DNA of 28,356 nt. Source: a virus. The stretch covers positions 1 to 28,356 of IMG/VR virus record IMGVR_UViG_3300034071_002006; one strand, written 5' to 3'. Under the pieces are notes generated by a model, which made no database searches, had not been told where the DNA came from, and was given only the letters and a program-made list of their open reading frames with translations. Of the stretch, positions 7,469 to 15,226 are shown one piece after another; position 1 is the first letter of the stretch, and each line of letters starts with the position of its first letter. The position numbers and the translations under genes were made by a program.

Positions 7469-8470
7469 TTAAGTAGTTTGACGCTTACGGATCATAGCAA
7501 TGATATCAGCAGCCCTGCTACTTGCTTCACTACCCGAAGATTTGGTTTCTTCTTGAGAAGACTCTACTTCTTCCTTAACTACTGGTTTCGCAGCAGTTTT
7601 AGCGGGTGCTGGAGCCGCAGCTTCAAAAGGGACGTCGTCTTCCTCTACACCGGATTTTGCTGCCTTAGCTGATCCTGCTACTGTGCTAGCATAGCCACTT
7701 GGCTTAAAGTATTGTCCCCAACGATCCATATCAAATGCTTCACCGTCGACGCTGGCTTCGAACATTTCCTTGATAACCTTAAGTTCTACATCGCCTGGTT
7801 TCTTAGGCAGGAAGTCCTTAAGATTGAATAAACCATATTGTTCAATTGCAGCACGTTCTTGTTCGCTCAATGCACGTTCACGACGAGCCCAGGTTGATGT
7901 TGTATAGTCAGCGTAGACGCCCTTGCCCCCCTTTACAATCTTGAAATCAAGGCCACGTACAAAGTCAGTTGGAAGTTCTTCGATTTCACTATCCATTAGT
8001 GCATTCTTAACAATGTTAAAAATTTGACTACCAATAATGAATCTACGGATAGGATTCTCTGGAGTTTTATCCTCTTGGAATTTACTATCAACTACAAAAC
8101 CTTGGAATAGGTATGACTTCTTCTTCCAATACTTACGACCCATTTCTTCAAGGCTCTTATCCTTGAACCATGGACGAACTTCTGTTAGTACTGGGCAAGT
8201 TTCCCCCCACATTTCCATACAAGGAACTTGTACAGTTGTAGGCTTGCTGTTTGTTTCACCTTTGACGCCAGCAAAAGGCATCTTGATCATTGCCCGTTCA
8301 AGCCAGAAAAAAGTGTTATTAGTATCGCCATCCGGTAGAAAACGGACAGTTGCTGTTTGACCTTCTGAAATATTCCAGTGCGGATAAATTGCATTATCTC
8401 CGCCTGTTGAGCCAGAACCAGCTTGTGAAGATTGTTGTAGTTTTGCGCGAATTTCTGCTAAAGTTGCCAT
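7469..8470 (-). CDS. 32: gp32 single-stranded DNA-binding protein
   Basis: A 333-residue gp32-type SSB (T4 gp32 is 301). The N-terminus (MATLAEIRAKL) is the cooperative-binding region. The OB-fold core spans about 27-255, with zinc-binding candidates C84 and C92 and aromatic DNA-contact residues around 110-125 (GRKYWKKKSYLFQGF). The C-terminal 75 residues are acidic and alanine/proline-rich, and contain EEDDVPF (276-282), which resembles the tip motif of bacterial SSB. The protein ends in a short helix (ADIIAMIRKRQ). It coats ssDNA and recruits replication and recombination proteins. It is the first gene of the operon continuing into uvsX, with AAGGAG placed 8 nt before the ATG. A terminator and a late-promoter box lie upstream. 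Confidence 0.95.
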   Translation of the reverse strand: MATLAEIRAKLQQSSQAGSGSTGGDNAIYPHWNISEGQTATVRFLPDGDTNNTFFWLERAMIKMPFAGVKGETNSKPTTVQVPCMEMWGETCPVLTEVRPWFKDKSLEEMGRKYWKKKSYLFQGFVVDSKFQEDKTPENPIRRFIIGSQIFNIVKNALMDSEIEELPTDFVRGLDFKIVKGGKGVYADYTTSTWARRERALSEQERAAIEQYGLFNLKDFLPKKPGDVELKVIKEMFEASVDGEAFDMDRWGQYFKPSGYASTVAGSAKAAKSGVEEDDVPFEAAAPAPAKTAAKPVVKEEVESSQEETKSSGSEASSRAADIIAMIRKRQTT

Positions 8471-8531
8471 AATGTTTCTCCTTAATGTTATGCCTTTAGT
8501 ATGCCATTTCTTTAAAGCCCACTGACTAAAA

Positions 8532-8567
8532 AGAAAAAGTGCGTATAGAGTTAACTATACACACTTT
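8532..8567 (-). terminator. Intrinsic terminator upstream of gene 32
   Basis: An inverted repeat pairs 8536-8548 with 8555-8567 around a 6-nt loop. On the minus-strand RNA the only non-Watson-Crick pair is G-U, giving a 13-bp stem, while on the plus strand the same pair would be C-A. In the minus direction the stem is followed by TTTTTCTTTTT. It lies about 30 bases after the stop of the 717-residue gene, so it most likely ends that transcript and insulates gene 32. Confidence 0.8.
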
Positions 8568-8574
8568 ATTTATA
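8567..8574 (-). promoter_or_regulatory. Late-promoter box TATAAATA before gene 32 (possible)
   Basis: TATAAATA, an exact T4 late-promoter box, reads on the minus strand 96 nt before the gene 32 ATG. It touches the 5' arm of the terminator hairpin, so a transcript starting about 6 nt downstream would carry only part of the stem. It may allow late expression of gene 32, or may be chance in AT-rich DNA. Confidence 0.4.
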
Positions 8575-8596
8575 AAAAACAACAATAACGATTAAA

Positions 8597-10750
8597 TTAT
8601 TTTGTCAAACCTGATAGTTTTAAAATTTCTGCCATTTCATTTTTAGGTTCTGGTTTTGGTTCAAACTGTGGAGGGATTCTACCACCACTATCTTTTTCAA
8701 GTTTCTTCAATAATGTAGCATCATCTGGTGCTACTTTATCTAAAACTTTTTTACCGAAAGATTTAACCTTATCCATCATGCCTTCGTCTGTTTCTGGTTT
8801 TAATTTTCCTGTTCTTTCTAAATCTCTCAACATATCAATGCGATCTCGATATCCCTTAACACCAGGTTGAATGTCGTGTGCTGCCATACGTTGTTGAACA
8901 GTTGGGTTATCAGCATGTTTCATTGTAGTTTTGTATGCATGTGATTTCGGATCAAACGTATCATTATGTTCTTCAGTTGTTGATGTCATTCCTTCAACTT
9001 TTGCCTTAACGTTACCTAACAATTCTTTTAATCTAGCTAATCCGTCATTGTCAACAGGTGCTAATTCTTCTTTATTTTTATGATGTTTCATTTCCCATTG
9101 TTTGGTCAATTTTTCCATAAACTGTTTAGCAATTGCCTCAGCTTTCATTCCTGCACGATCCCCATATTTTTCGCTTATTGTTTTTTTAACTTCTAAGCAA
9201 ATTGCTTCTTCGCTGCGGAAAGGACCGACATCTTCATTTGAAGCATTATAAAAACGTTTTACAGTTTCTGCAATGTCCTTCATTATAGATCCGGATCCCT
9301 CGGCTACTGGTTGTTCAGCAGGAGGGGCCTCTGGTGCTGGTTGTTCAGCAGGAGGTGTTTCGGGAGCAGGTTCTTCGGAATTACTTAATCCAAGTGCTAC
9401 TAATAATTCTGGATAACTTTCGTTTGCCCATGCTTTAAATACTTCTATCGGATCTGTAGTATTGTCGATATCAGCCATGCTTTTTAATTTATCTTCTAAA
9501 TCAGCATCTTCTATACCTAACCCATTAAAAAATTGCCATGCTGTTTGACCTTCTGGTCCTAGTTCTAGTTGTTGCCCTGATGAAGTTAATTCGGCCAGTG
9601 CATTTTTTAATTCTTGTATTTGATCGTCTGTTAATTTTCCTTGTTCAACGGCTTCTGCCCATTCTTCAAATTGATTAAATTCTGACTCAAATTGATCTTG
9701 ATTTTCTACTGTAGTATTTTGATTATTATCTTCTACATATTCTTCTAAATTAATTTTTTCCTGCATAATACTGTGTATTAAGGGAAATAGTTTGCCTAAT
9801 TCTTCATTAAAATTGCTTTGTGTAAATTTTGATTTATAATCTTCAAAAGTAATTGGATCTAGTTCTGTAATAGTTTCATCGCCATGTTCCATTTCATTAA
9901 ACTCTGTTACCCATGATTCGTAATGATGACGTTTTCCTAAAGCTTCTACTCTACCTTTTAGTTCTTGTAGTCGGCCTATGGCCCTTTCTTTAATTCCCAT
10001 TGCATCGTCGTGTAGAGAAGAATGTTGTACTTGTCTTTGAAATTCTTGTAATTGAGCAATTTGTTCGCTCATTTTAATAATTGCCTTACCGGCAGGGTCA
10101 TGTGGAATACCGCCGTGATCAACGTGTTGGGCCATAGCAAATGCACCAGCAGGATGAATAAACGGATATTTGAATCTCTCACCGTCTCTATTTTGAATAA
10201 AAATTGCTTTTATATTTTTACGTCTGCTTCGACTTCCTGGAAAAGTTTCGTCTACTGCGCTATGGTGTCTAACAATAACTTCGGTAGTACCTTTAACTGC
10301 TCTGCTGGTCTTTTTAGTACTTTTATGATTCCAACGTGATTCATTCATATTCATATTATTTTCTTCCTTTGGCCCTTGAGTTGCTGCTAGATGTTGAAAG
10401 TCATTTTTATCTAAATTACTTTTTGCTACATCTCTAGTATCAAATCGAAGCAATCTTCGCATTGCAAACATACGCATTTCTTTTAAAAATCTGTACCAAA
10501 TTTGTTTAGCAGGATCGTCTTGATTTTCTGTAATTCCTTGACTGTAGTAGATTTTTAAAGATCCTAGGTCATTAAGACTTATACTCACTCTTCCTAAATT
10601 TACACCTTCGGACACAAAATCAAAATCAAAAAATCTTGCATTTGTAGGATCAATAGTCACTGCTCCAGTTTCGTCGCCCATTTCTAAATTAGTAAAACGG
10701 CTACGTACCTTATCAAAAAGATCTTGAGAAATTATTTGTATTGCTTGCAT
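8597..10750 (-). CDS. Large conserved-type unknown next to terminase, 717 aa
   Basis: A 717-residue multi-part protein that I cannot name. Residues 1-105 form a compact domain. About 170-275 holds a block (IKAIFIQNRDGERFKYPF, then HPAGAFAMAQHVDHGG) that I recall in large proteins beside the terminase gene of marine T4-like phages. About 300-455 is acidic and helical. A proline/glutamate linker follows at 459-486, with the near repeat APETPPAEQP / APEAPPAEQP. Another helical domain runs from about 488 to 560. The C-terminus ends EILKLSGLTK, like the 305-residue protein's end. A virion or prohead-core role is inferred from location. A late box (AATAAATA) lies 7 nt before the ATG, no Shine-Dalgarno is seen, and a terminator follows. 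Confidence 0.75.
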   Translation of the reverse strand: MQAIQIISQDLFDKVRSRFTNLEMGDETGAVTIDPTNARFFDFDFVSEGVNLGRVSISLNDLGSLKIYYSQGITENQDDPAKQIWYRFLKEMRMFAMRRLLRFDTRDVAKSNLDKNDFQHLAATQGPKEENNMNMNESRWNHKSTKKTSRAVKGTTEVIVRHHSAVDETFPGSRSRRKNIKAIFIQNRDGERFKYPFIHPAGAFAMAQHVDHGGIPHDPAGKAIIKMSEQIAQLQEFQRQVQHSSLHDDAMGIKERAIGRLQELKGRVEALGKRHHYESWVTEFNEMEHGDETITELDPITFEDYKSKFTQSNFNEELGKLFPLIHSIMQEKINLEEYVEDNNQNTTVENQDQFESEFNQFEEWAEAVEQGKLTDDQIQELKNALAELTSSGQQLELGPEGQTAWQFFNGLGIEDADLEDKLKSMADIDNTTDPIEVFKAWANESYPELLVALGLSNSEEPAPETPPAEQPAPEAPPAEQPVAEGSGSIMKDIAETVKRFYNASNEDVGPFRSEEAICLEVKKTISEKYGDRAGMKAEAIAKQFMEKLTKQWEMKHHKNKEELAPVDNDGLARLKELLGNVKAKVEGMTSTTEEHNDTFDPKSHAYKTTMKHADNPTVQQRMAAHDIQPGVKGYRDRIDMLRDLERTGKLKPETDEGMMDKVKSFGKKVLDKVAPDDATLLKKLEKDSGGRIPPQFEPKPEPKNEMAEILKLSGLTK

Positions 10751-10757
10751 AATGTAT

Positions 10758-10765
10758 TATTTATT
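10758..10765 (-). promoter_or_regulatory. Late-promoter box 7 nt before the 717-aa gene
   Basis: AATAAATA matches the T4-type late box in seven of eight positions. It overlaps the stop region of gene 17 and leaves only 7 nt to the ATG at 10750, so the predicted mRNA would have a leader of about 2 nt. No Shine-Dalgarno is present. Confidence 0.5.
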
Positions 10766-12350
10766 AATAATTGCTAATGTATATAGGCATGGGCATTAAG
10801 AATTCGTCTTCGCGTTCTTCTCGCATTTTATCATATATTGCAGGATCCCAATCTTGCAACATCATGATCATTCTTAATGCCAATAATAAACTACTAACTA
10901 GGTCGTCAGTTGACCCGACTTTACCTTCAAAACTTATACCTTTAGCAACGAAAGTTTTAAGTTCAGATATCAGAGGTTTAGAAAATATCTTCAACCTGTT
11001 GCTTTCGATTAGATGTTTTAACTTTGCACAGATAGCAATTTTGCTAGTGTGTGTTGTATTAAATCCTTTTCTAAATCTTCTCACATGTCCTTTTTTAATC
11101 GGCTCGCTCAGGAATAATCCAGGTATGCTTTCTTCACCAATTTCTGTAATTGAAACTAATGCTGCTTCACCTACTGTATTATTTTCAACAGAATAATATA
11201 TGCTAGCTTGTGCTCCTTTTGATGCACATTCGTCATTAATATGACTACATATATCTCGTAGTATTCTAACCTGTGCTTGAATAGTTGTTAAATTGTGCTG
11301 CCATTCTGCAACCTGAATAAATGAAGGAATCTCTATTACCTGTATTGCGGCAGGATCTCCTCCTGTTCCTAAGCTAGGATCAAGTGCAACAATATATGTA
11401 CATGATGGGTTAATTTTCTTATACCATCTTGCTTGGCCCATTTTCATAAATGGTTCTTTACCTTCAAGGTCAGCTAATTTAATGCTACTAATTAATGTTT
11501 CGTCAAATACTAAGAATTCGCAATCGTGTTCACGTCTAAATCTTTCTTCGCCAATTCTACTACGTTCAATTTCTGCCCATTTTTCATCTCTATCAGGATG
11601 TTCGTTCCAATATGCTCTAAATGGAAAAAATCCATTACGTCCTGTTGTAGTAGTATTTCCATGTTCGTCAAATCTTTTATTTGCTTCTTTCCATATACTT
11701 GCAAATTGATCTTCGTCTGAATTAGGAGTACTAGTAATAATTGCTTTACCACCTGTTGCAAGTGTAGGCGAAATACTAGTCCAGAATTCGCTAGCAATAT
11801 TCGGTGCAACGAATGCAAACTCGTCGGCATATAGTAATGACAAGCTCATACCCCGGCCAGTTGTTTCAGTAGTAGTTTGAGCAATAATACGACTACCGTT
11901 TTCAAATTCAATACTTTGTTTGTTATAACTTGTACAACCGGCTCTAATATTATCAGGACACATTTCGTATGCATAACGTATACGAACCATAATTTCTTGT
12001 GCACCTGTGTATTTGTGTGCTGCTATTAATATAGTGCTATCTGGTACAAACATAGCATACCAAAGTAAGTAACCAGCAGCAGTTGTTGTTTTACCTGTCT
12101 GACGAGGTAATAAGTTAACATTAAATCTATGTTGGTGATAGCTGTCGATTAATCTACGTTGGTAATCAAATGGTTCGTATTTTAGTTTACCTCTAACAGG
12201 ATGTTGTATATAGAAAAAGTTTTCAAGGAAGTAATGTGGACCTGTTTCTGGATCCATACATTTAGCAAGATTTTCTAGATCTTCTTCTGTAAATCTTTGT
12301 GTACTGTGTGCACGTTTGACCAAAGCTCCGTCTAAGTTTTTGCTTCCCAT
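10764..12350 (-). CDS. 17: Terminase large subunit gp17
   Basis: A 528-residue DNA-packaging motor (T4 gp17 is 610). The ATPase half has Walker A LPRQTGKTT at 81-89, Walker B LLYADEFAFV at 172-181 with catalytic E177, and the coupling motif TSTPN at 206-210. The RNase H-like nuclease half begins with ALDPSLGTGGD (D324), then SVENNTVGEA (E389), and ends with a GSTDDLVSSL aspartate motif near residue 490. It packages concatemeric DNA into the prohead through the portal and cuts it at headful. It is separated from its partner gp16 by two unknown genes. A late box (GTAAATA) sits 5 nt before the ATG with no Shine-Dalgarno. Confidence 0.97.
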   Translation of the reverse strand: MGSKNLDGALVKRAHSTQRFTEEDLENLAKCMDPETGPHYFLENFFYIQHPVRGKLKYEPFDYQRRLIDSYHQHRFNVNLLPRQTGKTTTAAGYLLWYAMFVPDSTILIAAHKYTGAQEIMVRIRYAYEMCPDNIRAGCTSYNKQSIEFENGSRIIAQTTTETTGRGMSLSLLYADEFAFVAPNIASEFWTSISPTLATGGKAIITSTPNSDEDQFASIWKEANKRFDEHGNTTTTGRNGFFPFRAYWNEHPDRDEKWAEIERSRIGEERFRREHDCEFLVFDETLISSIKLADLEGKEPFMKMGQARWYKKINPSCTYIVALDPSLGTGGDPAAIQVIEIPSFIQVAEWQHNLTTIQAQVRILRDICSHINDECASKGAQASIYYSVENNTVGEAALVSITEIGEESIPGLFLSEPIKKGHVRRFRKGFNTTHTSKIAICAKLKHLIESNRLKIFSKPLISELKTFVAKGISFEGKVGSTDDLVSSLLLALRMIMMLQDWDPAIYDKMREEREDEFLMPMPIYISNY

Positions 12351-12355
12351 AATAT

Positions 12356-12362
12356 TATTTAC
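12356..12362 (-). promoter_or_regulatory. Late-promoter box 5 nt before gene 17
   Basis: GTAAATA reads on the minus strand directly after the U-tract of the upstream terminator, with 5 nt left before the gene 17 ATG. If initiation occurs about 6 nt after the box, as for T4 late promoters, the mRNA would begin at or next to the A of the ATG. Confidence 0.6.
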
Positions 12363-12363
12363 T

Positions 12364-12392
12364 GAAAAAAATAGCCACCTAAGTGGCTATTT
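12364..12392 (-). terminator. Intrinsic terminator after the 305-aa gene
   Basis: A perfect 10-bp stem (12369-12378 with 12383-12392, AAATAGCCAC/GTGGCTATTT on plus) has a 4-nt loop and is followed on the minus strand by a run of T. It lies about 20 bases after the stop of the 305-residue gene and just before the gene 17 late box, so it separates two transcription units. Confidence 0.9.
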
Positions 12393-12410
12393 GGATAACT
12401 TAAAAATTGA

Positions 12411-13328
12411 TTATTTTTTAAGTCCTGCTAATTTCAACATAGATTCCATTGTATCTTCTTCACTTACACTTTCGCTAGGTAATTTACCTTCTGCTGCATC
12501 TTGATCTTTTTTTACAGCAGCGTCAGCAGCATCTTTACCCCAACGTTTGTCCATTCTAGCCTTCATACGATCACTTTGATCACCTGCTAGACCTGTTCTG
12601 TTTTTCCAAGGATTATCACCGACAGCCATTTTGTTATAGGCTTTTGCTGCTAGTTTTTGAGAAATTTCTGCTACTTCTTGATCTTCACCTAAAAACTTAC
12701 GATATTCTGCCATTAGACTTTCGTAAGTTGCAGCCATTGGATTATCACCACGTTGTGCTGCTGGATACTGTTTCTTTTCTTTATGTAGATCATTACCGCT
12801 AGGAACAGCAGCATCATAACCCGCAACTTGCTCATCGGGAGTATTATCATATTCGTCTACTTTTTCTTCTTCATCGTCATCTGACGAAGAATCATCTGCA
12901 TCTGCACTAGGAGTATCATCAGAACTTGCGTCTCCTGCATCGTCATCTGATGGATTTAATTTATCAATCATTGAACGCATTACTGAAGTATCATCTGCCC
13001 CTACATCTGGACCAGCATCGACACTAGGTTCAACATCAACAACGGCAATTCCATCGGCGCCGGCCATTGGTTCTTCACCTCCCATTGGCATTTCAGGTGC
13101 TGGGTTCGATTGTCCAGCTAATGTCATTATGTCTTTTAACATAGAACTTAGCTCTTCACCTGTAGCTGCTGTCATGTTGATACTTGCTGGACTATGAGGA
13201 TGACTCATACCCATACCGCCCATCATTCCGCATTCATCTAGACTTTCGTCTACACGTTTTTCTTGAACAATATTAGGATTTTGTGCATCTAGTTCTGCAA
13301 GACGCTTTAATACATCGATCATTTGCAT
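12411..13328 (-). CDS. Acidic low-complexity unknown between gp16 and gp17, 305 aa
   Basis: A 305-residue protein that I do not recognise by function. The N-terminus MQMIDVLKRLAELDAQNP is a short amphipathic helix. A methionine/glycine stretch lies at 34-42, and residues 48-72 (SINMTAATGEELSSMLKDIM, then TLAG) recall proteins seen near packaging genes of marine T4-like phages. From about 97 to 160 it is dominated by Asp, Ser and Glu and is probably disordered. A helical part at about 195-275 is basic. The C-terminus ESMLKLAGLKK resembles the end of the 717-residue protein. It could be a head or prohead-core component. Shine-Dalgarno AAGGA precedes the ATG, the gap to the upstream gene is 1 nt, and a strong terminator follows. 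Confidence 0.7.
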   Translation of the reverse strand: MQMIDVLKRLAELDAQNPNIVQEKRVDESLDECGMMGGMGMSHPHSPASINMTAATGEELSSMLKDIMTLAGQSNPAPEMPMGGEEPMAGADGIAVVDVEPSVDAGPDVGADDTSVMRSMIDKLNPSDDDAGDASSDDTPSADADDSSSDDDEEEKVDEYDNTPDEQVAGYDAAVPSGNDLHKEKKQYPAAQRGDNPMAATYESLMAEYRKFLGEDQEVAEISQKLAAKAYNKMAVGDNPWKNRTGLAGDQSDRMKARMDKRWGKDAADAAVKKDQDAAEGKLPSESVSEEDTMESMLKLAGLKK

Positions 13329-13329
13329 A

Positions 13330-13911
13330 TTATTTTCCTTTGCCGCTAATTGGGCTTAGTCGTTTATCTTCAGAGTCGGTGTTAAATTTTGCAGCACCTT
13401 CTGTAGGAATTTGTTCATTGCGTTCTTTACGCTGAAGTTTTAGGATATCATTTAATTCTTTAACAAACCCACTATTGTATTTGTCCCCATAAAAATCTTC
13501 AAATTTAGCATTTGGAGATTCTTTATAAGTAGGATCGTCTAATAGTGCACCTTCACGTTTTGCAGGTTCGACATGTTGGTATTCTTCAGTAGGTTCGCCT
13601 GGTCGACGAACTGCTAAATGTGATTTACTAACACCGCAGTTATTTGCAATAAATTCAGTAAGCTCATGCTGTGTAGTCGGATAGTCTAAAGTAACTTCAT
13701 AGATACTAACTTCACAGTTTTTTACTTGTGGGAAATCAAGTGGTAATTCTTGTATAGGAGTTTTTCCTGCTTTTTTCCAACCACTTACTGCATATTTGTC
13801 TAGTGCTGATTTTAAGTTTGTTTCTTGCTCAGTGGTAAAATCTCCGGCAATTTTAATGCGGAAATCATAACGTTTTTGAGACTCAGATAGATATTCTTTA
13901 AATGATTTCAT
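13330..13911 (-). CDS. Unknown protein with capsid-targeting-like N-terminus, 193 aa
   Basis: A 193-residue protein with a probable alpha/beta domain at about 15-105 (RYDFRIKIAGDFT, then CEVSIYEVTLDYP) and a charged, disordered C-terminus. The first ten residues, MKSFKEYLSE, match the pattern of the T4 internal-protein capsid targeting sequence (MKTYQEFIAE), and L-S-E before S11 fits the prohead protease rule (L/I-x-E, then a small residue). It may therefore be carried into the prohead and trimmed. It lies between gp16 and the acidic 305-residue protein. A late box (AATAAATA) is 7 nt before the ATG, with no Shine-Dalgarno. Confidence 0.7.
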   Translation of the reverse strand: MKSFKEYLSESQKRYDFRIKIAGDFTTEQETNLKSALDKYAVSGWKKAGKTPIQELPLDFPQVKNCEVSIYEVTLDYPTTQHELTEFIANNCGVSKSHLAVRRPGEPTEEYQHVEPAKREGALLDDPTYKESPNAKFEDFYGDKYNSGFVKELNDILKLQRKERNEQIPTEGAAKFNTDSEDKRLSPISGKGK

Positions 13912-13917
13912 AGTTAA

Positions 13918-14403
13918 TTATTTATTCAAATTCTTAAGTTTTTCAAGTATGCTATTACGGTCAGTAATAATATAACCTTCTCCTTCGATTGGCTCGTTTT
14001 CTTTTGAACCATTCTTTTTATCTAAGGCTAATTTTTTAATTTGTAAATCAACCATCTTAAGTTTTTTATCTATTTTTGCACTTTTTGCTTGTATTGCTGC
14101 ATTCATCATTTGTGCTGCAACTTCAAACATTCGTGCACCGTGCCTAGCTTCGACATTCATACCAAGGTCCATTAGATCGTCATATGCTTTTTCTGCTTTA
14201 CTTGCTAATGAATCTAACTCGTCATCGGCCATATCTCCTAGGCCTTTAACTTTAGGAAGTGCTGCTGCAATTTTATCAAATTCTTCAAGTTTATCTTGAA
14301 GATCGATTGTTGGCACCGGAGTAGCAGATGCTTGGCTAGGTGGTATAAGAGTTTCTTCCTCTTGAGGAGCTATGTTGAGAACTTCTTCTAATCGTTTAGT
14401 CAT
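13918..14403 (-). CDS. 16: Terminase small subunit gp16
   Basis: A 161-residue helical protein of the same size as T4 gp16 (164). The core YDDLMDLGMNVEARHGARMF (about 74-93), followed by a long coiled-coil region (KSAKIDKKLKMVDLQIKKLA), matches marine T4-like small terminases. gp16 forms a ring that recognises DNA and stimulates gp17 packaging ATPase while restraining its nuclease. Gene 17 lies two genes downstream instead of directly adjacent as in T4. The start is 10 nt after the gp4 stop, and I see no clear Shine-Dalgarno. Confidence 0.85.
   Translation of the reverse strand: MTKRLEEVLNIAPQEEETLIPPSQASATPVPTIDLQDKLEEFDKIAAALPKVKGLGDMADDELDSLASKAEKAYDDLMDLGMNVEARHGARMFEVAAQMMNAAIQAKSAKIDKKLKMVDLQIKKLALDKKNGSKENEPIEGEGYIITDRNSILEKLKNLNK
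13919..13926 (-). promoter_or_regulatory. Late-promoter box 7 nt before the 193-aa gene
   Basis: AATAAATA on the minus strand overlaps the 3' end of gene 16 and ends 7 nt before the ATG at 13911. Its placement relative to the ATG is identical to that before the 717-residue gene and gene 14. Confidence 0.5.
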
Positions 14404-14413
14404 AATCTATTAC

Positions 14414-14857
14414 TTATTTTTGTTTGCTACCGTTCTGAAAAATATCATTTTCATTTATTACTCGAAATTGTATGCCATTTTGTTTACACCAATTACCTGC
14501 TGCTGCCCACTTTGCCATATTTTTTACATATTGTGCTTGATTATATGGGTTCTTACCTACTTTTTCTTTCAGCATTTGATTTGCTGGTTTAATTTCAATT
14601 AGTTCTGCATGTTTTTTCATATTTCTATCAAGATATATGATTAAAAAATCAGGAACATAAACTGTTTGTTTACCTGTTAATGGATCTCTGTATGGAATCT
14701 TTACGCTTTCGCTTGCCCATTGTTGTATACTAGGATTGTTATCGCAAAACATCATAAATGTTAATTCCCAACTACTGCGATATTTTGGTACTCCTAGCCC
14801 TATATATTTTTCAGGGTGTTTAATTTTATAGGCACCTTGGCTAAACTTTAAACTCAT
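14414..14857 (-). CDS. 4: Head completion protein gp4
   Basis: A 147-residue protein that matches T4 gp4 (about 150) in size and in the opening HPEKYIG...YRSSWE. The residues E31, D70 (VPDF) and E88-x-K90 (EIKP) fit a TnsA/PD-(D/E)XK-like nuclease core. gp4 acts with gp50-type proteins to finish DNA-filled heads before neck and tail attachment. The start overlaps the stop of the 123-residue gene (ATGA), and gene 16 follows 10 nt later. The identification is strong. Confidence 0.88.
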   Translation of the reverse strand: MSLKFSQGAYKIKHPEKYIGLGVPKYRSSWELTFMMFCDNNPSIQQWASESVKIPYRDPLTGKQTVYVPDFLIIYLDRNMKKHAELIEIKPANQMLKEKVGKNPYNQAQYVKNMAKWAAAGNWCKQNGIQFRVINENDIFQNGSKQK

Positions 14858-15225
14858 GCCAATATATTTCTTTGAATTTCTGCATTAGGTCTTGGAGGTT
14901 GTGCAATTCCTAAACTACTTGTTTTAAATCTATTGTAATTTAAAATCTCTCCAAGGAGACCAGATAGCTCGATGCTGTTTAATCCCTTAAGTGTATCTAA
15001 TATTTTCATCGGATTAAAACCGTCTCTTTTTGATTGAGATATAATAATTGTAGATATCGATTCTGCTGCTGCTTCGTCGAATCCTCTATTAGTAAAAAAT
15101 CCAGTCATTGCAGCATATACTGAAGAATTTATTTCAATAGGTGCAGTGTAGTAAGAACTAAACGCTTGAATAGTTGATTCAGAATTGCTACTGTTAGTTG
15201 GTAAATTAGAATAATTTTGACTCAT
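14854..15225 (-). CDS. Conserved structural-type unknown, 123 aa
   Basis: A 123-residue protein. The first 30 residues are Ser/Asn/Thr-rich and probably flexible. A helical domain follows at about 36-105 (FFTNRGFDEAAAESISTI, then DTLKGLNSIELSGLLGEIL), which I recall as a conserved hypothetical or structural protein of marine T4-like phages lying close to tail and head-completion genes. It is linked by ATGA to gp4 and follows the tail-tube-initiator-like gene by 1 nt. It may be a minor virion component. The molecular role is unknown. Confidence 0.7.
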   Translation of the reverse strand: MSQNYSNLPTNSSNSESTIQAFSSYYTAPIEINSSVYAAMTGFFTNRGFDEAAAESISTIIISQSKRDGFNPMKILDTLKGLNSIELSGLLGEILNYNRFKTSSLGIAQPPRPNAEIQRNILA

Positions 15226-15226
15226 A

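Noticed and set aside
9300-9375. Short tandem repeat in the 717-residue gene
   Set aside because: It encodes the Pro/Glu linker (two copies of a ten-residue unit); noted in the gene entry and not a separate mobile or regulatory repeat.
10052-11196. Plus-strand open frames of 95 and 141 codons opposite the 717-residue gene and gene 17
   Set aside because: They are antisense shadows of well-supported genes, with no promoter or Shine-Dalgarno and no recognisable protein features.
11510-11830. A 106-codon minus-strand open frame inside gene 17
   Set aside because: It lies wholly within the terminase coding region in another frame, has unlikely composition, and gp17 has all its motifs across this stretch.
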